Shown here one piece after another: positions 40,308 through 51,035 of a stretch of 64,000 nucleotides of DNA (position 1 is the stretch's first letter; each line of letters starts with the position of its first letter). The notes under the pieces were generated by a model, which did no database searches, was not told where the DNA came from, and saw only the letters and a program-made list of their open reading frames with translations. The stretch is from Candidatus Polarisedimenticolia bacterium (lineage in GTDB: Bacteria; Acidobacteriota; Polarisedimenticolia; Gp22-AA2). Location: contig DASYUH010000060.1 in NCBI GenBank assembly GCA_036001465.1, forward strand, positions 1 through 64,000, read 5' to 3'. The position numbers and the translations under genes were made by a program.

Positions 40308-40336
40308 GGGAGCCTGTCCGAGGATTCGGCCGGGCC
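40308..40336. repeat. Dispersed palindromic element, copy 6
   Basis: GGGAGCCTGTCCGAG, loop, TCGGCCGGGCC; the outer right arm is partly lost. It lies between divergent genes, 11 bases upstream of the DUF1028 gene's -10 box, at the usual -35 area. Confidence 0.65.
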
Positions 40337-40346
40337 GCGCGTGAGG

Positions 40347-40352
40347 TAAGAT
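40347..40352 (+). promoter_or_regulatory. -10 box of the DUF1028 gene, probably leaderless
   Basis: TAAGAT is followed after seven bases by the GTG start at 40360, so transcription would begin at the start codon. No ribosome site is visible. Confidence 0.45.
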
Positions 40353-40359
40353 CCGCCGC

Positions 40360-41472
40360 GTGATCCGACGCCTCCGCTCCGCCACGCCGGTTCTCCTCTT
40401 CGCCCTCGCGCTTGCGGGCGTCGCTCCCGCCGGCGAGCCGGACCCCGCCGGACTCCTGCACTCGACCTTTTCGATCTGTGCCATCGATCCGAAGACCGGC
40501 GAGAGCGGCGTGGCGGTGACGACGCGCGTGCCGTTCGTCGGGCGCGCGGTCCCCTGGGTGCGGTCCGGCGTCGGCGCGGCGGCGACCCAGGCCTGGACGG
40601 TGGTCGAATACGGCCCGCAGGCGCTCGATCTCCTCGAGAAGAAGGTGGAGCCCAAGGAGGTCATCGAGCGCCTGCTTGCGGACGACAAGGGGCGGGAGCG
40701 CCGGCAGATTGGCGTGATCGACATGCAAGGGCGCGCGGCGGCGTTCACCGGCAAGGAGACGAGCGCCTGGGCCGGCAGCCGCCAGGGCCCGAACTACACC
40801 GTGCAGGGGAACATCCTGGTCGGCCGGCAGGTCGTCGACGCCGTGGCGCAGCACTTCGAATCCACCGAGGGATCCGGGATGCCGCTGGCCGAGCGGCTGA
40901 TCCTGGCCCTGGCGGCCGGTCAGAAAACGGGCGGCGACAAGCGCTGGGGCTACTTCCAGTCCGCCGCCATCCGCATCGCCGATCCGAAGGACCCCGGCCG
41001 TGGGGGCGATCACATCAGCCTGTCGATCGACGTCGGCGAGCATCCCGAGCCGGTCGCCGAGATGAAGCGCATCTACGACACGACGTCCCGCCGCCTCGGA
41101 TACCGCTCCTTCTCGGCCGTCGAGGGGGACGACGTGGTCGAGCTCAAGAGGATGCTGCAGAAGACCGGCTATTTCCGGCCCGGCTCACCGCCGATTCCCG
41201 TGCTGCCGCCGCTCGACTTCGATCGGACCCTCATCCGTCGCGATCCGGCCCGCCTGAGGACACTCTTCGAAGCGTACGACAAGAAGGAAGAAGAGTTCAC
41301 GAAGGCCTGGGGGGTCTACGACGCCGAGGCGATGGATGCCGTCGATGCCTTCCGCAAGGATCACGACCTGGTCCACGAGGGGGACGCGCGCGGCCTGGTC
41401 GACCCCGTCCTCGTGGAGGCCTTGGGAAAGGCGTTCTACGCCGGCGAACGGAAACAGGCCCCGCCGGGCTGA
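40360..41472 (+). CDS. Secreted DUF1028 family protein (Ntn-hydrolase-like)
   Basis: A 370-residue exported protein. The signal peptide (MIRRLRSATPVLLFALALAG) is followed by a DUF1028 domain of about 200 residues: HSTFSICAIDPKTGESGVAV, WVRSGVGAAATQAW, IGVIDMQGRAAAFTG, QGNILVG. The family has an Ntn-type fold with unknown natural substrate. The C-terminal third (about 240-370) is a helical domain containing a possible peptidoglycan-binding-like repeat (DDVVELKRMLQKTGYF). The GTG start at 40360 lies seven bases after TAAGAT. It is divergent from the TRAP genes and abuts the IS91 remnant downstream. Confidence 0.87.
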   Translation: MIRRLRSATPVLLFALALAGVAPAGEPDPAGLLHSTFSICAIDPKTGESGVAVTTRVPFVGRAVPWVRSGVGAAATQAWTVVEYGPQALDLLEKKVEPKEVIERLLADDKGRERRQIGVIDMQGRAAAFTGKETSAWAGSRQGPNYTVQGNILVGRQVVDAVAQHFESTEGSGMPLAERLILALAAGQKTGGDKRWGYFQSAAIRIADPKDPGRGGDHISLSIDVGEHPEPVAEMKRIYDTTSRRLGYRSFSAVEGDDVVELKRMLQKTGYFRPGSPPIPVLPPLDFDRTLIRRDPARLRTLFEAYDKKEEEFTKAWGVYDAEAMDAVDAFRKDHDLVHEGDARGLVDPVLVEALGKAFYAGERKQAPPG

Positions 41473-41707
41473 TCGAGGAGGCGTCGGGATCCTTACTGGA
41501 TGCGGACGAGGGTTGCCTGGTTCGCTCCGTTCATACTCGTGCCACACCCTCTGGACACCGGGCCCGCTGACCACTTCAGCTGGGCCCCGAGTGCACGTCG
41601 GATCCCCCCCAGGTCCGTCTGCGCGGTGTCCGCCTGCCCGCGGTGGCCGTTCACGGCGTCACGGTTCGTGACACCGAGGGGACGGCGGTGGATCACCTCG
41701 CCATGGA
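41473..41707. other. Intergenic region with a possible truncated gene end
   Basis: This stretch links the DUF1028 gene to the transposase remnant. On the minus strand an open frame ending at 41493 finishes with GANQATLVRIQ, which looks like the C-terminus of a secreted protein whose body is missing, possibly removed by the insertion. No start, signal peptide or domain is visible, so this is only a suggestion. Confidence 0.3.
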
Positions 41708-43057
41708 ACGAGCCGCAGTGGGTCCTGACACTTCCCTTCGCCCTGCGCTACCGCCTGGCGTACGACGCCGCCCTCACCTCGGTCGTTCTGCGGGAGTTCG
41801 TCCGCGGAGTGTTCGCCTCCTACCGCCGCCGTGCCCGGCAACACGGCCCGATCCGGCGGCCCCGGGGGGGGCGCCGTGACCTTCATCCAGCGCTTCGGCG
41901 ACGCGCTGAACCTCAACGTGCACTTCCACACCCTCTTGCTCGACGGCGTCTACGAGCGCTACGGCGAGCCGGGCATGCACTTCCGGGCGCTGCCCCCTCC
42001 GCACGACGACGAGGTGCGCCGCGTCGTCGAGCGCGTCGCCGGCCGGGTGGCGCGTCTCATGGAGCGCCGCGGCTTCGGCACGGACGCCGACCCCTCCGAC
42101 GCCGACCTTCTCGCCGTCGCCCAGCCCCACCTCGCCGGCCTCGCCGCAGCCTCGGTCCGCGGATTGGCCCCCGGCGGCTGGCGCCCCGCCCGGCGCGGCG
42201 ACTGCATCGACCCCGAGGATCTGTCGGCACCCGCAACACCCCGCTGCGCCGCCGCCATGGGCTTCACGCTGCACGCCGACGTCGCCGTCCCGGCCCGCGA
42301 TCGCCGCCGTCTTGAGCGCCTCTGCCGCTATGTCGCGCGACCGCCCGTGGCGACCGATCGCCTCGAACGCCTGCCCGATGGCCGGTTGCTCTACCATCTG
42401 CGCCATCGCTGGCGCGACGGCACGACGCAGATCGTGTTCGAGCCGCACCAGCTCCTCGCGCACCTCGTCCCCCTCATTCCGGCCCCACGCGCGCACCAGG
42501 TCCGCTATCACGGCGTGCTTGCCCCCTGCACCGGCTGGCGCGATCGGGTGGTCCCCCTGGGCCGCGCGCCGGCGAGGCCGCACGGTCCGCGCGCTGCACT
42601 GCACCGTAATGAGGAGACTGGCCCAGGCGGCTCGGCCGGGAACAGCCGCTCGATGCGCCGCTACCCCTGGGCGAATCTCCTGCGCCGCGTGTTCGCTCTG
42701 GACATCCTGGAGTGTCCAGACTGCGGCGGACGAATGCGGGTCCTCGCCGCGATCCATCCGCCTGACGCCACCCGCGCCATTCTGGAGTGTCTCGGCCTGC
42801 CGTCGCGCGCCCCGCCCGATCGCCCCTACCCGGCCCGGGCCCGAGCCCATGGAGCACGTGCCGTCAGACTGGTAGGACGCAAGCGCGGGACCGGTCTTCA
42901 ATCCCCGCCCAATCTCGTCGCCGGCCTGTCCGGCGAAGGTGGGCGTGTGTCGACCCGTCGCCTGGCGACCCCGCGCCAACCCTGCCACCCGCCCGCCGCG
43001 CAGCTTGAATCCCCCCGCAGCCCGGTCCCCCGCCCCGTTTCCCGGTTGACGGAATAG
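41708..43057 (+). pseudogene. IS91-family transposase remnant (N-terminal loss and frameshift)
   Basis: Homology begins at PQWVLTLPFALRYRLAYDAA (near 41710) in one frame and continues in another frame from GGAVTFIQRFGDALNLNVHFHTLLLDG (from about 41870). The switch falls in a run of eight G bases at 41864-41871. The later part is intact through RRYPWANLLRRVFALDILECPDCGGRMRVL, typical for the C-terminus. The N-terminal zinc-binding domain of IS91/ISCR transposases is missing. These enzymes use rolling-circle transposition from a replication-origin-like end. The reading frame is broken, so the copy should be inactive unless the G-run is a sequencing error, and even then the N-terminus is lacking. 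Confidence 0.8.
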
Positions 43058-43105
43058 ACCTAACCGGGCGTAACATGCAGCTTGTTTCGCCTATGCGCCC
43101 TGCAA
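43021..43105. repeat. IS91-like end, copy A
   Basis: The sequence CCCGGTCCCC..ACGGAATAGACCTAACCGG..CAGCTTG..CCTATGCGC..TGCAA spans the transposase stop and about 48 bases beyond. It is matched by a diverged copy about 840 bases downstream in the same orientation. Position just after the transposase gene fits an IS91-type terminus. Confidence 0.6.
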
Positions 43106-43122
43106 CCGGGAAGTCGGGCCCT

Positions 43123-43686
43123 TCACGGCCCCGGATCGATGTGGATCTTGTAGATGAGCGTGGCGCCTTGGACCCACTTGTTGAAGTTGAGGCCGCTGTC
43201 CGCGATTACGACGCGCGCCTCAAAGGCCGATTCGGGAGAAGGGCTTCCGGGCCGGGAGACCACCTGCATGTTGGCGGGAATCCCGGCCGAGAGGCCTTCG
43301 GGGGTCAGAACGATGCGCAGCGCGAGCTTGCCGCCGAAGGAGCTTCCCGCCTCGTAGGTCATGAAGCTCACGAAATCTACCGCCCTCCAGGAGCCTCGTT
43401 CGAGCTCGTTCCCTGAGACGTCCGTGTGCACGTAGGTTCCCGCACCCCCGGCCTCACGAGACGGGAGGGAGAACCAGCCGTCCCCCTGGATCTCGATCCG
43501 GTCGCCGTTGTCGGCGGACATGACGACCGTCCCGATGTTCGGGTCGGACTGGGGAAAGCCGATAAGATACTGATAGTCTCCTACGAACGGGCTGCCGCCG
43601 CCTTCAGGGTGCACTCGTTGTGCCGCCTCCGGGGCCGGCACGAGAGGGAGCAGGACCAAAGCGAGGAGCAGAACGGGGTTTCGCAT
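43123..43686 (-). CDS. Small secreted protein of unknown function, flanked by IS91-like ends
   Basis: A 187-residue exported protein. ATG 43686 has GGAGG six bases upstream and opens a signal peptide (MRNPVLLLALVLLPLVPAP, site after PEAA). The mature part is a predicted beta protein with DGWFSLPSREAGG and SGNELERGSWRAVDF; no family recognised. Longer in-frame starts up to 43887 lack a signal and run into the IS-like end. It lies between two similar IS91-type ends, so it may have moved with the element. Confidence 0.72.
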   Translation of the reverse strand: MRNPVLLLALVLLPLVPAPEAAQRVHPEGGGSPFVGDYQYLIGFPQSDPNIGTVVMSADNGDRIEIQGDGWFSLPSREAGGAGTYVHTDVSGNELERGSWRAVDFVSFMTYEAGSSFGGKLALRIVLTPEGLSAGIPANMQVVSRPGSPSPESAFEARVVIADSGLNFNKWVQGATLIYKIHIDPGP

Positions 43687-44150
43687 AGCGCACCTCCGAC
43701 GGAGGGATCCGCAAAGATAACGATTGGAGACATTGTACGTCGAGGTGGCCGGGGCGCAACCACGATCAACCGAAAAAGCGCTGGCCGATAAGCAATTTCC
43801 GCAGTACAAGACTCCCATACGTCGAACCGAGGGACCACGGGGACGACCCACGCCGCCGCCCGGTCCCCTACCCCGTTCCGCCACCAACCAGCAGAGCCGA
43901 GGTCGACGGAATAGGCCTTACCGGACCAAAAATCTCAGCTTGAACTCCCTATGCGCTGCAAGGCGGATCGCCGTCTCGGTTCCGGAAGGGCTCGTCCCAG
44001 AAACGAACAGCCGGGAACCGCCGTTCCGCACCCCCCGCCAGGTATCACACTCTGCGCCAGCCATTTACGCCCGGGACGTCGGTTGGTACGGATTTCGCTT
44101 AAGTCACCGCCAGCAGGCGACTGTAAAGCTGAACCCAGGGGATTCGATCC
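43687..44150. other. Intergenic region upstream of the ABC array
   Basis: No gene is supported here. It holds the upstream part of the small secreted gene, the second IS91-like end (43859-43961) and about 190 bases before the ABC adaptor gene. I saw no confident promoter; an AGGGGA ribosome site lies eight bases before ATG 44151. Confidence 0.6.
43859..43961. repeat. IS91-like end, copy B
   Basis: Same order of blocks as copy A: CCCGGTCCCC, CCCCGTT, GACGGAATAG, CTTACCGG, CAGCTTG, CCTATGCGC, TGCAA, with an 18-base insertion after the second block. No transposase precedes it, so it is a solo end or the far end of a mobilised segment. Confidence 0.6.
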
Positions 44151-45404
44151 ATGGACGTAGCGCGCCCGATCAACAAGCGCAAGCGCACCATCACCCGCAC
44201 ACTGTACGGCATCGGCGGGGTGACCGTGCTGGCCGCCATCACCGTCGGGCTGTCGCACCTGAAGCCGGCCGCCCCTTCTGTGTCGCGCGCCACCGTGTGG
44301 GTCGACACGGTGAAGCGCGGGCCGATGCTCAGGCAGGTGCGCGGGCTCGGGACGCTCGTGCCGGAGGAGATCCGCTGGATACCGGCCGCCACCGAGGGCC
44401 GGGTCGAGCGGATTCTGATCAAACCGGGGTCCCCCGTGACGCCGGACTCGGTCATCGTCGAGCTGAGCAATCCCGAGCTGGAGAACACCGCCAACGAGGC
44501 GGAATGGCAGATGAAGGCGGCCGAGGCGGACTACACGACGCTGAAGGTGAGGCTCCAGAGCCAGTTCCTCGATCAGAAGGCGGAGTTCGCGACGGTCGAG
44601 GCGAACGCCAGGCAGGCCAAGCTGCAGGCCGCGGCCGACGAAGAGCTGGCGACGCACGGTCTCATCTCGGACCTGGCGCTGAAGCTGTCGAAGTCGCGCG
44701 CCGAAGAGCTGGACACGCGGCAGAACCTCGACCGGGAGCGCCTGGAGATCGCCGCCGAATCGACCCAGGCGGAGCTGGCGTCGCAGACGGCGCGGCTCGA
44801 GCAGCTGCGCGCCCAGACGGCGCTGCGGCGCAACCAGGTCCGCCAGCTCCGGGTGCGCGCCGGGATCGAGGGGGTGCTGCAGCAGCTCCCGGTCGAGGTC
44901 GGCCAGCGCCTGGCGCCCGGCGCGACCCTCGCCAAGGTGACGGTGCCGGGGCGTCTCAAGGCCGAGCTCAAGATTGCCGAGACCCAGGCCAAGGACATCC
45001 AGATCGGCCAGCCCGCCTCGATCGACACGCGCAACGGCGTCGTCAAGGGGAGCGTGTCGCGCATCGACCCGGCGGTTCAGGGCGGGACCGTCACGGTGGA
45101 CGTGGCCCTCGCGGGGACCCTCCCGAAGGGGGCGCGCCCCGACCTGAGCGTCGAGGGGACGATCGAGCTCGAGCGGCTGAACGAAGTCCTGTACGTCGGC
45201 CGCCCCGCCTTCGGGCAGGAGCAGGGCGTCGTCGGGCTGTTCCGCCTGGCGGACGAGGGCAACAGCGCCGTCCGCGTCCAGGTGAAGCTCGGTCGCTCGT
45301 CCGTGAACACCGTGGAGATCCTCGAAGGTCTCGACGCCGGCGACCAGGTGATTCTGTCGGACACCTCGGCGTGGGACGCTTTCGACAGGCTTCGACTGAA
45401 CTGA
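44151..45404 (+). CDS. MacA/HlyD-type periplasmic adaptor of an ABC export system
   Basis: A 417-residue membrane-fusion protein. One N-terminal membrane helix (about 17-36), a lipoyl half-motif (ATEGRVERILIKPGSPV, 79-95), a long coiled-coil hairpin (about 110-230, rich in Glu, Gln, Ala, Leu), then the second lipoyl half (AGIEGVLQQLPVEVGQRLAPG) and beta-barrel domains. It bridges an inner-membrane permease to an outer-membrane channel. It is the first gene of the plus-strand ABC array, 20 bases before the first ATPase gene. No TolC-type gene is in the window. Confidence 0.9.
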   Translation: MDVARPINKRKRTITRTLYGIGGVTVLAAITVGLSHLKPAAPSVSRATVWVDTVKRGPMLRQVRGLGTLVPEEIRWIPAATEGRVERILIKPGSPVTPDSVIVELSNPELENTANEAEWQMKAAEADYTTLKVRLQSQFLDQKAEFATVEANARQAKLQAAADEELATHGLISDLALKLSKSRAEELDTRQNLDRERLEIAAESTQAELASQTARLEQLRAQTALRRNQVRQLRVRAGIEGVLQQLPVEVGQRLAPGATLAKVTVPGRLKAELKIAETQAKDIQIGQPASIDTRNGVVKGSVSRIDPAVQGGTVTVDVALAGTLPKGARPDLSVEGTIELERLNEVLYVGRPAFGQEQGVVGLFRLADEGNSAVRVQVKLGRSSVNTVEILEGLDAGDQVILSDTSAWDAFDRLRLN

Positions 45405-45424
45405 ACCCCGTTCCAGGAGACTGC

Positions 45425-46132
45425 ATGAGCGCAAACGGCCGCCCGTTGATCCAGCTGGAGGGAGTGACCAAGGTCTTCTATACGGACGAAGTGGAGACGC
45501 ACGCCCTCGCGACCATCCACTTGGAGATCAAGAAGGGAGAGTACGTCTCGATCGCCGGGCCGTCCGGCTGCGGCAAGTCGACCCTCCTGTCGCTCCTGGG
45601 GCTCCTCGACTCCCCGACCGACGGGAAATACTGGCTGGACGGGAAGCAGGTCGCCGACCTGACTCTCGCGGACCGGGCCCGCATCCGCAACCTCCAGATC
45701 GGGTTCATCTTCCAGTCGTTCAACCTGATCGGCGACCTGACGGTGTTCGAGAACGTCGAGCTCCCCCTGACGTACCGCGGCATGAAAGCGGCGGAGAGGC
45801 GCCAGAAGGTGAACGAGGCGCTGGAGCGGGTCGGCATGGCGCATCGCGCCCGGCACCTCCCGAGCCAGCTCTCGGGCGGCCAGCAGCAGCGCGTCGCCGT
45901 GGCCCGCGCCGTCGCCGGCAGTCCGCTCATCCTCCTGGCCGACGAGCCGACCGGCAACCTCGACTCCAAGAGCGGCGAGGCGGTCATGGACCTTCTGCGC
46001 GAGCTGCACCGGGCCGGCGCCACGTTGTGCATGGTGACGCACGATCCGCGCTATGCGCGGCACGCCGAGCGCAGCATCCACCTGTTCGACGGCCGCATCG
46101 TCGAGGAAAGCGCCGCCATCGCCGCGTCCTGA
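45425..46132 (+). CDS. ABC transporter ATPase, MacB/LolD type (first of two)
   Basis: A 235-residue nucleotide-binding subunit. Walker A GPSGCGKS (45-52), Q-loop FIFQSFNL, signature LSGGQ (149-153), Walker B LILLADEPT with Glu174, D-loop GNLDSKSG and H-loop MVTHD are all intact. This sequence type serves FtsX/MacB-like permeases that couple ATP use to mechanical work in the periplasm rather than classical transport. It lies between the adaptor and the first ADOP permease, so these three are the natural complex. ATG 45425 was chosen; the open frame extends far upstream but without similarity. Confidence 0.94.
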   Translation: MSANGRPLIQLEGVTKVFYTDEVETHALATIHLEIKKGEYVSIAGPSGCGKSTLLSLLGLLDSPTDGKYWLDGKQVADLTLADRARIRNLQIGFIFQSFNLIGDLTVFENVELPLTYRGMKAAERRQKVNEALERVGMAHRARHLPSQLSGGQQQRVAVARAVAGSPLILLADEPTGNLDSKSGEAVMDLLRELHRAGATLCMVTHDPRYARHAERSIHLFDGRIVEESAAIAAS

Positions 46133-46163
46133 TCCTCAACCCGCGAGCTCGAGGGGCCCGCCC

Positions 46164-48616
<2,453 letters not shown>

Positions 48617-48617
<1 letters not shown>

Positions 48618-51028
48618 TGGACTCCCTGCTCCAGGATCTGCGCTACGGCCTCAGGACGCTCTACAAGAGCCCCGGTTTCGCCGCGGTCGCGGTGGTGGCG
48701 CTGGCGCTCGGCATCGGCGCCAGCACGGCGATCTTCAGCGTCGTCAACGCGGTCCTCCTGAGACCCCTGCCCTTCCCCGAGCCGGAGCGCCTGATGCTCC
48801 TCCTCTCGAGCAATCCGGGGAAGGGGTTCCAGAGATTCGCGGTCTCCCCTGCCGATTTCAACGACTGGCGCGCGCAGAACCACGAGTTCGAGGCGCTGGC
48901 GGCCATGGACGGCAATCCCTACAACCTGACGGAGGGGACGGAACCGGAGCGCCTGAACGGGACGCGCGTGTCCGCGCCGTTCCTCGGCATCGTGGGGATC
49001 AAGCCGATCCTCGGCCGTGATTTTCTCCCGGAGGAGGATCGCGACGGGGCCGAGCCGGTGGTCCTCATCGGCCACGGGCTGTGGACGCGGCGCTTCGGAT
49101 CGGATCCGGGGATCGTCGGCCGGGCGATCGGGCTGAACGGCAGGAAGCGGACCGTGGTCGGAATTCTCCCGCCCGGGTACACCTTCCCGAACCGCTCCGA
49201 GGTCTGGGCCCCCATGTCCTTCGACAAGGACGAGCTCGCCAGCCGGGGCGGCCACTTTCTCACCGTGGTCGGGCGGCTCCGGCCGGGCGCCACCCTGGAG
49301 TCCGCGCGCGCCGAGATGGAGACCATCGCCGCGCGCCTGCGGACGCAATACCCCGATTCGAACAAAGGGTGGACCGCGATCGTCTCCCCGCTGACCGAGG
49401 CGATCGTCGGCGACGTCCGGCCGAGCCTCCTGGTCCTCCTCGGCGCGGTCGCTTTCGTCCTCCTGATCGCCTGCGCCAACGTGGCGAACCTGCTCCTGGC
49501 GCGCGCGACGGAGCGCCAGAAAGAGGTCGCCATCCGCCTCGCGCTCGGCGCCGGCCGCCGGCGCCTGGTGCGGCAGCTGCTGACCGAGAGCGCCATCCTG
49601 GGCATCCTCGGCGGCCTCTGCGGGCTGCTGATCGCCCTGTGGGGGACCGATCTCCTGGTGGCCGCCGGCCGCGAGCAGCTGCCGCGCTTCCGCGACATCA
49701 ATCTGGACGGCCGCGTGCTGCTGTTCACTCTGGGGCTCTCGCTCCTCACCAGCCTGATCTTCGGCGTGATCCCGGCCCTGCAGGCGTCGCGGCCGGACCT
49801 CAACGAGACCCTCAAGGAGGGGGGACGCGGCGGGACGGCCGGACGGGCGCGCCACCGCCTGCGCAGCGGGCTGGCGATCGGCGAGATCGCCCTGGCCCTG
49901 GTCCTGCTCACCGGCGCCGGCCTCATGCTTCGGAGCTTCATGCGCCTGCAGTCCGTCGATCCGGGGTTCCGGACGGACCACGTGCTGACCCTCGAGGTGG
50001 CGCTGCCGGACGCCAAGTACCCGGACGAAGCGCGGCAGACGGCGTTTCTGCACGAGTCCCTGGAGCGCCTCGGGGCGCTTCCCGGAGTCGAATCGGCCGC
50101 GGCGGCCACCACGATGCCGTTGTCAGGAAGCATGACCTCCTACTCGTTCAATATTCAGGGACACCCCGACAAGCCGCCGTCCGACCGGGACTCCACGCGC
50201 TACGACGGGGTCAGCCCGCGATACTTCCACGCCATGGGGATCCGGATCCTGCGAGGGCGAGGTTTCACGGAAGCGGACGCCGCCGGCGGCGCGCGCGTGG
50301 CGGTGGTCAGCGAGGCCATGGCGCGCAAGTTCTTCCCCGGCGAGGATCCGATAGGCCGGCGGATCGACATCAACAACAGCCCCGACGCCTGGCGGGAGAT
50401 CGTCGGGGTGGTCGCCGACGTGAAGCACGCGTCGCTCGACGGGGAGTTCAAGCCGCACACGTACGAGCCGCTCCTCCAGGTCCCGTCCTCGTGGCTCACG
50501 TTCGTCCTGAAGACCACGGTCGAGCCGCTGTCGCTCGCCACCGCCGCGCGCCAGGCGATCCTCTCGGTCGACCGGGAGCAGCCGGTGTCCGACATCCGTA
50601 CCGCGGAGGCGCTGGTCGCCGATTCGATCACCCAGCCGCGCCTCGCCATGATCCTGCTGGCGGTCTTCGCCGCGGTCGCCCTCCTCCTGGCCGGCGTCGG
50701 CACCTACGGGGTCATCGCCTACTCGGTCAGCCAGAGGACGCATGAATTCGGCGTGCGCATGGCGCTCGGCGCCGGACGCCGCGAGGTGCTCGGGCTGGTC
50801 GTGCGCCAGGGGCTCGTCCTGGCCGCCGTGGGCGTGGCGCTCGGGCTCCTGGCGGCCGCCGGAGCGACCCGGCTGATCGCAGGACTCCTGTTCGGCGTCA
50901 GCCCGGGCGATCCGCTGACCTACACGGTCGTGGCCGCCCTCCTGACTCTCGTGGCGCTCCTCGCCTGCCTCGTGCCGGCGCGCCGGGCGACGCGCGTCGA
51001 CCCGATGACCGCGCTCCGGTGCGAGTGA
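48617..51028 (+). CDS. ADOP-family ABC permease 2
   Basis: An 803-residue duplicated permease. It has the [20 protein letters not shown] start, [13 protein letters not shown] after helix 1, the block [20 protein letters not shown] with [13 protein letters not shown], and a second FtsX module [20 protein letters not shown]. Two large periplasmic domains lie at about 50-270 and 440-650. ATG 48617 shares a base with the preceding stop, so translation is coupled. Its final 80 bases of coding sequence are nearly identical to those of permease 3, which suggests a recent duplication or gene conversion. Confidence 0.93.
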
Positions 51029-51035
51029 GGTCGGC

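Noticed and set aside
41864-41871. Programmed frameshift in the IS91 transposase at the G-run
   Set aside because: IS91-family transposases are not known to need it and the N-terminal domain is missing, so decay or a homopolymer error is more likely.
43724-45424. In-frame upstream extension of the first ABC ATPase by 567 codons
   Set aside because: The extension overlaps the adaptor gene and an IS-like end and shows no similarity; ATG 45425 starts a normal-length ATPase.
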